Of a DNA stretch of 63,591 nt, positions 17,186-24,976 are shown piece after piece. Position numbers and translations under genes: made by a program. Position 1 is the stretch's first letter; each line of letters starts with the position of its first letter. The notes under the pieces were generated by a model. The model had not been told where the DNA came from. It saw nothing but the letters and a program-made list of their open reading frames with translations, and did not search any database. Location: positions 1 through 63,591 of the forward strand of contig NZ_CVRT01000078.1 in assembly GCF_001261915.1 (NCBI RefSeq), given 5' to 3'. Origin of the DNA: Halorubrum sp. SD626R (GTDB taxonomy: Archaea > Halobacteriota > Halobacteria > Halobacteriales > Haloferacaceae).

Positions 17186-18652
17186 ATGCAGGAGTTCGAT
17201 TTCCTCGTAATCGGGTCGGGATCGGGACTGGACGTGGCGAACGCGATGGCCGGCCGAGGGAACTCGGTGGCGGTCGTCGAGGAGGGGCGGCTCGGCGGCA
17301 CGTGTCTCAACCGCGGCTGTATCCCCTCGAAACAGCTCCTCTACCACGCCGACGTGCTGGAGACGATCGAGGGCGCCGGCGCGTTCGAGATCGACGCCGA
17401 GGTCAACGACGTGGATTTCGCAGAGATCGTCCGGAAGGTGAACGAGGACGTCTCCGAGAGCTCCGAGTCGATCCGCCGCGGGCTCTCCTCGTCGGACGGC
17501 CACGACCTGTTCTCGGGGACGGGCCGGTTCGTCGACGACCGCACGGTGGAGGTCGTCGACGGCGACGACGAGGGCGCCACCCTCCGCGCCGACACCGTCC
17601 TCGTCGCCACCGGCACGCGCCCCTCGATCCCGCCGATCGACGGGATCGACGAGGTGGACTACCTCACGAGCACGGAGGCGCTCCGGCTCGGATCGCCCCC
17701 CGATCGCCTCGTGATCGTCGGCGGCGGCTACATCGCGGCCGAACTCGGGCACTTCTTCGGGACGTTCGGCAGCGACGTGACTATCGTGGGTCGTCGCGAG
17801 CACCTCCTCCCGGAGGCGGACGCGGAGGTCGGTGAGGCGTTCACCGACCGCTACGCCGACCGGTTCGACGTGTACACCGGCTACGAGGCCGTCGCGGCCG
17901 ACGAGGCCGGCGGCGAGGTGACCGTCGAGGCCCGCCCGTACCCCGAGGCCGACGCGATCCGCGCGGGCCGCGAGGCGGTCGGCGCGCCCGACGAGGCCGA
18001 GGACGTGACCGTCTCGGGCGACGCGCTACTCGTCGCCGCGGGTCGGCGGCCGAACACGGACGCGCTGAACCTCGACGCGACCGGCGTCGAGACCGACGAG
18101 CGGGGGTTCGTCGAGACCGACGAGTATCTCCGGACCGACGCCGAGGGCGTGTGGGCGCTCGGCGACGTGGTCGGCGAGTACCTGCTGAAACACAGCGCGA
18201 ACCACGAGGCGAAGGCCGTGATCCGGAATCTGCTCGGCGACGAGCCGGAACCGGTCGACTACTCGGCGATGCCGTTCGCCGTCTTCGCGTCGCCCGAAGT
18301 GGCCGGGGCCGGGGCGCGCGAACGGGACCTCCGCAAGGCCGACGCCGACTACGCCACCCGCACCTACGCGTACGACGAGACCGCCCGCGGGAGCGCGATG
18401 CACGCCGACGGGTTCGTGAAGGTCCTCATCGACCTCGACGGGAACATCGAGGGCTGTCACATCGTCGGCCCCGAGGCGTCGAACCTGATCGAGGAGGTCG
18501 TCGTCGCGATGACGGCGGGATCGGGGACGGTCGCCGACATCCGGGACGCGGTCCACGTCCACCCCGCGCTCTCCGAGGTCGTCGATCGGGCCTTCTCCGG
18601 GCAGTTCTCGCGCGGCGGCAGCCATGACCACGATCACCATCACCACGGGTGA
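17186..18652 (+). CDS. Class I pyridine nucleotide-disulfide oxidoreductase (dihydrolipoyl dehydrogenase-like)
   Basis: This FAD enzyme of 488 residues has the redox pair in GGTCLNRGCIPSKQ (about 36-49), FAD motif VIGSGSGLDVANAMAG, NAD(P) motif RLVIVGGGYIAAELGHFFGTFG, second FAD motif VWALGDVVGEYLLKHSANHEA, and the active-site His-Glu pair in VHVHPALSEVVDRAF. No 2-oxoacid dehydrogenase subunits are adjacent, so it need not be the E3 component. Mycothione-reductase-like or bis-gamma-glutamylcystine reductase roles, relevant to haloarchaeal thiols, are alternatives. The C-terminus ends in a natural histidine-rich tail (HDHDHHHHG). The ATG at 17186 places the FAD motif at residue 7. Confidence 0.85.
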   Translation: MQEFDFLVIGSGSGLDVANAMAGRGNSVAVVEEGRLGGTCLNRGCIPSKQLLYHADVLETIEGAGAFEIDAEVNDVDFAEIVRKVNEDVSESSESIRRGLSSSDGHDLFSGTGRFVDDRTVEVVDGDDEGATLRADTVLVATGTRPSIPPIDGIDEVDYLTSTEALRLGSPPDRLVIVGGGYIAAELGHFFGTFGSDVTIVGRREHLLPEADAEVGEAFTDRYADRFDVYTGYEAVAADEAGGEVTVEARPYPEADAIRAGREAVGAPDEAEDVTVSGDALLVAAGRRPNTDALNLDATGVETDERGFVETDEYLRTDAEGVWALGDVVGEYLLKHSANHEAKAVIRNLLGDEPEPVDYSAMPFAVFASPEVAGAGARERDLRKADADYATRTYAYDETARGSAMHADGFVKVLIDLDGNIEGCHIVGPEASNLIEEVVVAMTAGSGTVADIRDAVHVHPALSEVVDRAFSGQFSRGGSHDHDHHHHG

Positions 18653-18663
18653 GCGGTGTGAAT

Positions 18664-18683
18664 CGCCGGCCTTCGGGCCGGCG
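18664..18683 (+). terminator. Perfect 8-bp hairpin with TTCG loop
   Basis: CGCCGGCC (18664-18671), TTCG, GGCCGGCG (18676-18683) starts 11 bases after the oxidoreductase stop. It is a very stable tetraloop hairpin in the mRNA 3' end, likely a transcript-end or stabilising structure. No T-run follows directly. Confidence 0.6.
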
Positions 18684-18741
18684 CGCGAACCGTCGGTACG
18701 CCATGGCATGCCGAATCGGCGTCCGGAACACACACCCGCCG

Positions 18742-18772
18742 GTGCGTTATGTACCGGTAGCGTTTATAAGAA
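18742..18772 (+). promoter_or_regulatory. Promoter region of the DsrE-like gene
   Basis: Two TATA-like words are present: GTTATGTA (centre about 30 bases before the ATG) and GTTTATAAG (only about 13 bases before it). The first has the better spacing for a leaderless mRNA at 18779. Confidence 0.5.
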
Positions 18773-18778
18773 CGTACA

Positions 18779-19135
18779 ATGGCAAAAGCAGCTATCGTGA
18801 TTCTCGCCGGCAACGAATCGCACGCCGACTACGGTCGCCTCGCGAACGCGCTGGAGGCCGCGAAGGAGTTCGCCGAGAACGACGAGGACGAGCTCGAGCT
18901 CATCTTCGACGGCGCCGGGACCCAGTGGATCCCGGAGCTGGAAGACGAGGAGAGCGACTACCACGAGCTCTACCGGGCGGTCCGCGACGACGCCGCGGTC
19001 TGCGACTACTGTTCCGGCGCGTTCGGCGTCGACGAGGCCGTCGCCGACGCGGGGCTGGTCACGCTCGACGAGTACGACGGGCACCCGAGCGTCCGGTCGC
19101 TCGTCGACGACGACTACGAGATCATCACGTTCTGA
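18779..19135 (+). CDS. DsrE-family small protein
   Basis: This cytoplasmic protein of 118 residues has the DsrE/TusD-like fold. It starts AKAAIVILAGNESHADYGRLANALEAAKEF, a conserved haloarchaeal DsrE opening, and contains VCDYCSGAFGVDEAV with two cysteines three residues apart, candidate thiol-relay residues. It ends with DDDYEIITF. The family takes part in sulfur relay or in unknown redox roles. It lies downstream of the disulfide oxidoreductase on the same strand but has its own promoter. Confidence 0.85.
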   Translation: MAKAAIVILAGNESHADYGRLANALEAAKEFAENDEDELELIFDGAGTQWIPELEDEESDYHELYRAVRDDAAVCDYCSGAFGVDEAVADAGLVTLDEYDGHPSVRSLVDDDYEIITF

Positions 19136-19185
19136 GCGCCGTCCGCGGCGCGTCTTCGTCTTTTTAACGACGCCGCCCGGTAGCG

Positions 19186-19905
19186 TCAGATGAACTCGGA
19201 GGGGTTCGGCCCGTTCGTGACGTGGACCTCGAACGGCTGCGTGCCGACGTCGTCCCGCTCGACGAGGTGCCAGTACGTCTCGGCCAGCTCGTCGGGGTCG
19301 AGGAACGTGTCCGCCTCGCGGTCCGGGTCGCGCTCGCGGGCCCCAGGCGAGCCGATCTGCCCGTCGATCACGACGTGCGCGACGTGGACGCCGTCGCCGC
19401 CGAACTCCTGCGCGATGTCCATCGCCATCCCGCGCGCGGCGAACTTCGCGGCCGTGAACCCGATCGCCCCGCCGCGGCTCCGCACAGCCGAGGTCGCGCC
19501 GGTGAAGATCACCGTGCCGCCGCCGGCGTCGAGCATGTCGCCGACGGCCTCCCGCGAGCAGACGAACGCGCCGCGGCCGTTGACCGCCCACGCCTCCTCG
19601 AACGCCTCGACGCTCGTGTCCATCAGACCGGTCCACGACGCCGCGCTCGCGTGGTTGACGAGGACGTCGACCGGCCCGAACGCCTCCCGCACCGCCGCGA
19701 ACCCCTCCCGGATCGCTTCGACATCGGTCAGGTCGACCGTGACCGCGAGCCCCTCACCGGGCTCGGGGAGGTCCGCGGCGAGCTCCTCGATGTACTCCGT
19801 CGAACGGGCGAAGAGGGCCACGCGACACCCCTCCGCCGCGAACTTCCGCGCGAGCGACTCCCCGAGCCCCGGACCGACGCCGGCGACGACTACCGTGCGA
19901 GTCAT
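19186..19905 (-). CDS. Short-chain dehydrogenase/reductase lacking the catalytic tyrosine
   Basis: This SDR-fold protein of 239 residues has cofactor motif VAGVGPGLGESLARKFA at the N-terminus, NHAS at 84-87, and a serine-containing strand TVIFTGATSAVRSRGG. The position that should be the catalytic Tyr is Phe150 in GFTAAKFAARG; Lys154 is kept. The VAHVVIDGQIG segment places it in a known SDR branch where this Tyr is often lost. It may bind a dinucleotide without classic carbonyl reduction, or use another acid. Its substrate is unknown. Confidence 0.82.
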   Translation of the reverse strand: MTRTVVVAGVGPGLGESLARKFAAEGCRVALFARSTEYIEELAADLPEPGEGLAVTVDLTDVEAIREGFAAVREAFGPVDVLVNHASAASWTGLMDTSVEAFEEAWAVNGRGAFVCSREAVGDMLDAGGGTVIFTGATSAVRSRGGAIGFTAAKFAARGMAMDIAQEFGGDGVHVAHVVIDGQIGSPGARERDPDREADTFLDPDELAETYWHLVERDDVGTQPFEVHVTNGPNPSEFI

Positions 19906-19991
19906 GCCCGTGATACGCGCCGCCGCGTGAAAACCGTGGTCGCTCCGGCAGGGAGCTCAGTCGGAGTCGCGTCGGGCGCGGCGACCGCGTC

Positions 19992-21503
19992 TCACCCGCC
20001 CGAGGCCGCCCGGAGCTCCGGGAAGTACCGACCGTGGAAGTCGAACGGGACCGCGTGCGGCAGCGTCGCCCGGGCGCGCTCGGTGAACGTCTCGCCGTCG
20101 AGGACGAGCAGGCGCGACCGGTCGGCGTCGACGTCGAGCGCGACGGTCAGCACGACTCCCTCGTCCTCGCGCTCGCCGTCGGGCGCCGGGACGAAGATCG
20201 GTTCGCCGAAGTAATCGCCGCCCGCGTCGAAGCTCTCCGCGGTCCCCGACTCGGCGTCCAGCTTCACGACGCGTCGGGCCCACTCGGTGACCGGCGCCTC
20301 CATGCCCATCGCGTAGACGTAGCGGTGCTCGCGGCACCACCGCGCGGGCGAGCTCGTCGGCAGCGCGGTCCCGCCGTCGTACAGCGTCTCGCGGGACACC
20401 GCGGCGTCGTCGCGGTCACCGTCGCCCCCGCCTCCGCCGTACCTGTCCGCGCCGGTCGCCGCTCCGAGGTCCAGAGTGAACCGGTCGACCCGACCGACGA
20501 TGGCGCCCATCTCGCCGGCGCGGACGTTCTCCAGGTACAGCGAGTCGATGGCGGTCGCGTCCGGGACCGTCTCCAGGTCGAAGACGACCTCGGTCCCCCC
20601 GTCCCGCTCGAAGGCGTTGACGTGGTGGAAGCCGAAGACGGGGGCCGCGGTCGGCTCCGCGACCACGTCGCCCGTCGTCCGGTCCAGCACGACGATGCGG
20701 GTCCCGCGCTCCGGTTCCCACTCGAACTGCTCGATGAACGGGGGCTGTCGCCCCGGCTTCAGGAACCGACGCGGGTCGAGCCGGAGCGGGAACTCCGTCA
20801 GCACGACGTACCGCGGCGTGAGCGCGAAGCTGTGCATGTACGCCGGCCGGTCGGTCTCGACACTGCCGACGTGACGACGGTCCCCGCCGGCGGTCCACGC
20901 GGTGACGTGGTACCGGCTGGTGCGCCCGAACTCGGTGTCGACGGTGACGAGCGCCCCCGTCGCCGGGTCGCGCTTGAAGTGGGCACAGGAGAGCTGGCCG
21001 CTCGGCGCGTCGCCGTCGCGGTCGGCGTATCCCGTCGTTTCGAGCGTGTCCGGGTCGAACCGGACGCCACGCGGCGACTCGGTCAGGGCGACGTACGCGT
21101 CGCCGACCCGCTCGGCGACGATGTTCGCGTTGTCGTACGGGTCCGTGAGGAAGGTCGCCAGCCGCGATCGGAGCGTCGTCTCGCCGGTGGCGAACCCGCC
21201 TTCAAACGCGCCGCTCGTCGCCGCCTCGTACGCCTCCGTCCGGAGGAAGCGGTTGCGGTAGTGGACCGCGTCCCCGTCGCCGTCGGTCACCGACCCGGCC
21301 TCGTCGCCCGGATCGAACGTGAAGCGGTACAACATCGCCAGCCCGTCGAACCAGTGGTCCACCTCGCTCCCGTTCGGGAACGAGAACGCCCCGGGGCCGT
21401 TGCGGATCAGGCTCCCGCGGAGCCACGCGGGGAGGTCGCCCCTGACCGGGAGCGACGCGGCCGCCTCCTCGCGGAGCGAGTGGAACCCGGCGTGCGAACC
21501 CAT
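19992..21503 (-). CDS. Carotenoid cleavage oxygenase family protein
   Basis: This 503-residue non-heme iron dioxygenase of the RPE65/CCD family cleaves carotenoid double bonds, possibly yielding retinal or apocarotenals. The four iron-binding histidines are visible: SCAHFKRD (H175), AYMHSFALT (H224), GFHHVNAFE (H293) and, at the C-terminus, PFDFHGRYFPEL (about H490). The N-terminal GDLPAWLRGSLIRNGPGAF and HWFDGLAML segments are typical. No signal peptide is seen. No bacteriorhodopsin or carotenoid gene is adjacent, so the product is inferred from the family only. Confidence 0.88.
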   Translation of the reverse strand: MGSHAGFHSLREEAAASLPVRGDLPAWLRGSLIRNGPGAFSFPNGSEVDHWFDGLAMLYRFTFDPGDEAGSVTDGDGDAVHYRNRFLRTEAYEAATSGAFEGGFATGETTLRSRLATFLTDPYDNANIVAERVGDAYVALTESPRGVRFDPDTLETTGYADRDGDAPSGQLSCAHFKRDPATGALVTVDTEFGRTSRYHVTAWTAGGDRRHVGSVETDRPAYMHSFALTPRYVVLTEFPLRLDPRRFLKPGRQPPFIEQFEWEPERGTRIVVLDRTTGDVVAEPTAAPVFGFHHVNAFERDGGTEVVFDLETVPDATAIDSLYLENVRAGEMGAIVGRVDRFTLDLGAATGADRYGGGGGDGDRDDAAVSRETLYDGGTALPTSSPARWCREHRYVYAMGMEAPVTEWARRVVKLDAESGTAESFDAGGDYFGEPIFVPAPDGEREDEGVVLTVALDVDADRSRLLVLDGETFTERARATLPHAVPFDFHGRYFPELRAASGG

Positions 21504-21578
21504 GACGGATCCTCGGGGCGCGCCGGCGTCAGACCTTAGCCCGGCGCGGACGACTCAAACCGGATCGATGTCGGCGAC

Positions 21579-22007
21579 TCAGGCCGGATCGATGTCTACG
21601 ACGGTCGATATCCGCGCGTTCTCCTTGATCCGGATCCCGGCGCCGCCGACCGACAGCGGGACTCGGGGGAGTTCCGCGACGCGAAGCGTCGGATGGAAGG
21701 CCCCTCGCTCCAGCAGCGCGTCCCGCGTCTGGACGGTGAACCGCAGGTCGCTCCCGGAGATCGACTCGTTGTACTCGACGAGGTACGTGCCCGGGTCGAG
21801 CGACCACCACCCGTACTCGTCGTCCGGATCGCGCATCTCCCGCTCGTGCGGTTCGGTGGCGGCGGCTTCCAGCTCGCCCCCGCCGAAGTCGACGCGCCCC
21901 GCCCCGGTCATCTCGTACACCTCGGCGACGGTGAGGTCGACGCCACTCCCTTCGGTCTGCGTCGGTTCGTGGACGAGTCCGTCGATGTGGGTCGCGTACG
22001 GTGACAT
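21579..22007 (-). CDS. dCTP deaminase/dUTPase-fold protein
   Basis: This protein of 142 residues has GSGVDLTVAEVYEMTGAGRVDFGG near the N-terminus and SLDPGTYLVEYNESI, followed by LRFTVQTRDALLERGAFHPT, a layout matching the jelly-roll of dCTP deaminases and dUTPases (positions of the ARSSLLRRG and DPGY motifs). The usual catalytic Ser-Ser-Leu is here TRDALL, so activity may differ. A TATA-like GATTTTAC lies about 30 bases upstream of its ATG. It is next to tRNA-Val. Confidence 0.7.
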   Translation of the reverse strand: MSPYATHIDGLVHEPTQTEGSGVDLTVAEVYEMTGAGRVDFGGGELEAAATEPHEREMRDPDDEYGWWSLDPGTYLVEYNESISGSDLRFTVQTRDALLERGAFHPTLRVAELPRVPLSVGGAGIRIKENARISTVVDIDPA

Positions 22008-22101
22008 CGGCGGACGCCTTACCGGCGAAGCAACGTAAAATCACGCGGCGTTTGGGGTGAGGGACCTTCGCCGTCGCTCGCGGTTGCGGCGTCGACAGAA
22101 A

Positions 22102-22176
22102 TGGGTTGGGGCGGATTTGAACCGCCGGCCTCCTCCATGTCAAGGAGGTGTCATAACCGGACTAGACTACCAACCC
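22102..22176 (-). tRNA. tRNA-Val (GAC)
   Basis: Read on the minus strand, the acceptor GGGUUGG pairs with CCAACCC followed by discriminator A. The anticodon stem CCUCC/GGAGG holds loop UUGACAU, so the anticodon is GAC (valine). The T arm has GGCGGUUCAAAUCCGCC. No intron and no encoded CCA are visible. Confidence 0.93.
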
Positions 22177-22348
22177 GAGGGGGCTTACTGACGCGTCTCG
22201 TCGTTTCCGGGGGACGTAATTGAACCTTTCGTTTCGACCGGCGACGACGTGGCGCGGTCCCCCGATCGGCGGTCGCTCGCGTGCGGCGCCCGGCGTCGCG
22301 GGACGCCGACTCTCGACGCCGACGCGATCGCTGCGGTCGGCTTTCGAC

Positions 22349-22358
22349 CGGTTTTACT
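22349..22358 (+). promoter_or_regulatory. TATA box of the M24-like gene
   Basis: GGTTTTACTG is centred about 27 bases before the ATG at 22381, indicating a leaderless transcript. Confidence 0.5.
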
Positions 22359-22380
22359 GGGTCGACGAGAATCGGTGGGT

Positions 22381-23502
22381 ATGGCCGATCTCGCCCCCCG
22401 CACCGACAGGCTCGACGCGTACCTCGACGAGCGCGGGCTCGAAGCGGTCTGGTTCGCCAGGCCGAACGGCTTCGCGTGGCTCACCGGCGGCGACAACGTC
22501 GTCGACGCCGAGACCGACGTCGGGGTCGCCGCCGCCGGCTACGACGGCGCGCTCCGCGTTATCACGGACACCATCGAGGCGGAGCGGCTCGCCGACGAGG
22601 AGCTCCCGGACGCGTTCGCGGTGGAGTCGTTCCCGTGGCACGCCGACTCCTTGGCGGGCGCCGTCGCCGAGCGCTCGCCCGCCCCCGCGGCCGCCGACTT
22701 CGACGTGCCGGGCTTCGAGCGCGTCGACGCGAGCCGGCTCCGTCAGCCGCTTACCGACGACGACGTCGAGCGCTACCGGGAGCTGGGCCGCGAGGCCGCC
22801 GCCGCCGTCGAGACCGTCTGCCGCAACCTCGAACCCGAGGACCCCGAGTACGAGGTCGCCGCCGGGATCGACATCTCGCTCGCCTCCCGCGGCGTCGACA
22901 CCCCGGTCGTGCTCGTCGGCGGCGCGGAGCGCGCCCAGCGGTACCGCCACTACACGCCGAGCGACGCGGCGCTCGGCGACTACGCGCTCGTCTCCGTCAC
23001 CGCCGAGCGGGCCGGCCTCCACGCCTCCCTGACCCGCACGGTCGCGTTCGACGCGCCCGACTGGCTGGAGGAGCGGCACCGAGCCGCGGCCCGCGTCGAG
23101 GCGACCGCGCTCGCGGCGACCGAGGCCGCCGCGATCGGAGAGCTGACCGGAACGGACGGCCCGGACACCGCGGGCGACGTCTTCGACGCGATCCGCGAGG
23201 CGTACGACGCCGTCGGATTCCACGACGAGTGGCGAGCGCATCACCAGGGCGGCGCCGCGGGGTTCGCGGGCCGCGAGTGGCTCGCCACGCCCGGGAGCGA
23301 GGAGCCGGTTCGACAGCCGATGGGCTACGCGTGGAACCCGACCGTGCAGGGCGCGAAGAGCGAGGACACCCACCTCGTCGCGCCCGACTTCACCGAGCGA
23401 CTGACGAAGACGGGGCAGTGGCCGACCCACGAGGTGGAGCCGGTCCCGGTCGAGGGGATCTCGACGGAGCCGCGGGAGCTGTCGGCGCCAGTGATCCGGT
23501 AG
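22381..23502 (+). CDS. M24 (Xaa-Pro peptidase)-like protein, probable pseudoenzyme
   Basis: This protein of 373 residues has the two-domain layout of creatinase/prolidase proteins: an N-terminal domain (residues 1-125), then a pita-bread-like domain from LTDDDVERYRELGREAAAAVE. Metal ligands expected of M24 peptidases are missing. The strand that normally carries Asp and the S-D-x-T-R-T motif reads ALVSVTAERAGLHASLTRT, with both aspartates lost, and the catalytic glutamates are not evident. It may be a non-metal enzyme like creatinase or a binding protein. Haloarchaeal annotations usually call it an M24 peptidase. Confidence 0.8.
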   Translation: MADLAPRTDRLDAYLDERGLEAVWFARPNGFAWLTGGDNVVDAETDVGVAAAGYDGALRVITDTIEAERLADEELPDAFAVESFPWHADSLAGAVAERSPAPAAADFDVPGFERVDASRLRQPLTDDDVERYRELGREAAAAVETVCRNLEPEDPEYEVAAGIDISLASRGVDTPVVLVGGAERAQRYRHYTPSDAALGDYALVSVTAERAGLHASLTRTVAFDAPDWLEERHRAAARVEATALAATEAAAIGELTGTDGPDTAGDVFDAIREAYDAVGFHDEWRAHHQGGAAGFAGREWLATPGSEEPVRQPMGYAWNPTVQGAKSEDTHLVAPDFTERLTKTGQWPTHEVEPVPVEGISTEPRELSAPVIR

Positions 23503-23540
23503 ACCGCCTCGTCGTCCGCGACGCCCCGGGTCGCGGACGC

Positions 23541-24920
23541 TCAGTAGACGTACTCGCGCTCGTCGATGCCGACGTACTCCCGCCCGACGCGCCGCTTGTT
23601 CCACTTGTAGCCGAGCATGAGCTTCAGCGACTCCCAGCCGGAGCGGTACGGCTGCGAGAGGAGCCCGTCGCCGGCCTCGGCCGCCAGCATGGCGTCGGCG
23701 GCGCCGATGATCCGGTTCCAGTCGTCCGGGTCGTAGTCGGCGACCATGTCGGCCATGGTCACGTTGCGGACGACCTCGTCGCCGATCGCCTCCTTCCAGC
23801 GCCGGTTGTAGGGGGCCATGTCGCCCGCGGCGGCCAGCTCGCCCGCGATGGCGCCGGTGCGGACCGCGACGTGGTCGCCGCCCTCGTGGAAGGCGGAGGT
23901 CGTCCCCATCGCGCCGCCGACGACGGCGACGCCGGCCTCGGTCGGCGAGTCGATCGGCCGCGTCGAGGAGATCGGATACGTCTCGGTCCCGCCGCGCTTG
24001 CCCGCGTCCTCGACGATCGGGAAGTCCTCCTCGACGTCGTACTCGTCGCCGTACTGCCACTCCAGGAGGCGTCGGATGTACTCGCCGCCCTGCGGGATCG
24101 ACTCGTCGTCGGGCTCCAGCAGGGCGTACGCCTCCCGGTCGAAGTCGTCGACGTCGAGGCCGATCGGCATCGTCAGCCCGACGCGGCAGACGCGGTCGTC
24201 GTTCGGGAAGATCCACGGGTACGCCGTCTCGCCGGGCATCACGCCCCACCAGAAGACGAGCGCGTCGTTCACATCCTCGTACACGTCCGCCGGGACCCGG
24301 CGGTACTCCTGGTAGGCGATGTGGTTCGCCGTCCGCGAGGCGAGCCGGTCGGAGGCGGCCGCGTCCGCGGGGAGATACTCGTCGAGCACCTTGTTCGTCA
24401 CCGTTCGCTGGGGGCCGTCGGCGAGCACGAGGAAGTCGGCCCCGACCGACTCGCCCGAGGCCAGCTCGACGGCGTGGCGGGGGTCGTCGCCGCCGGGCGA
24501 GCCGGTGTCGACGCCGCGGACGGAGACGCCCGCGCGGTACTCCGCCCCGGCGTCCTCGGCGCGCTCGCGGAGCCAGTCGTCGAAGCGCGCCCGCTGGAAG
24601 GTGTAGCCGAACTTGTCGTACGACGACTCGATCCCGGTGGAGGTGAGCGTCGCCGCCTCGTCCGGCCCGCGGAACTCCGCGCGGGTCAGCTCCCGCTGGA
24701 CGACGCCGTCGTCGAACTCGTCGGGGTGGATCCCCATGATGTCGACCCAGTAATCCAAGATCCCCGCGGCGTCCGTCGAGTCGGGGCCGAGCCGGTCGCG
24801 ATCGGCCCGCGGCACCCCCTTCTCCAGGACGAGGGCGTCGGCACCGCCGACCGCGGCCGCGTGCGCTGCGGCGGCGCCGGCCGGGCCGCCCCCCACGATA
24901 GCGACGTCTACGCGTTCCAT
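23541..24920 (-). CDS. Geranylgeranyl reductase family FAD protein
   Basis: This 459-residue flavoprotein belongs to the geranylgeranyl or digeranylgeranylglycerophospholipid reductase family, which saturates isoprenoid chains of archaeal lipids. The FAD-binding motif is VAIVGGGPAGAAAAHAAAVGG at residue 5. The mid-region has FGYTFQRARFDDWL and FLVLADGPQRTV, and the second FAD motif is GVAVVGGAMGTTSAFHEGGDHVAVRTG. The ATG at 24920 is 27 bases from an AATTTAATAG box. It is larger than the core family by about 50 residues; a role in another prenyl reduction, such as menaquinone, is possible. Confidence 0.86.
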   Translation of the reverse strand: MERVDVAIVGGGPAGAAAAHAAAVGGADALVLEKGVPRADRDRLGPDSTDAAGILDYWVDIMGIHPDEFDDGVVQRELTRAEFRGPDEAATLTSTGIESSYDKFGYTFQRARFDDWLRERAEDAGAEYRAGVSVRGVDTGSPGGDDPRHAVELASGESVGADFLVLADGPQRTVTNKVLDEYLPADAAASDRLASRTANHIAYQEYRRVPADVYEDVNDALVFWWGVMPGETAYPWIFPNDDRVCRVGLTMPIGLDVDDFDREAYALLEPDDESIPQGGEYIRRLLEWQYGDEYDVEEDFPIVEDAGKRGGTETYPISSTRPIDSPTEAGVAVVGGAMGTTSAFHEGGDHVAVRTGAIAGELAAAGDMAPYNRRWKEAIGDEVVRNVTMADMVADYDPDDWNRIIGAADAMLAAEAGDGLLSQPYRSGWESLKLMLGYKWNKRRVGREYVGIDEREYVY

Positions 24921-24976
24921 ATCCCGTGAGGTCACCCTCCGGCTATTAAATTCACGGTCCCCGACCGGACGACCGT

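Noticed and set aside
18763..18772. GTTTATAAG as the main promoter of the DsrE-like gene
   Set aside because: It is only about 13 bases before the ATG, so transcription from it would start inside the gene. The weaker GTTATGTA has the correct distance.
22281..24929. An 882-codon plus-strand frame over the M24-like and geranylgeranyl reductase genes
   Set aside because: Composition is typical of shadow frames and no domain is visible; both overlapped genes have strong motif support.
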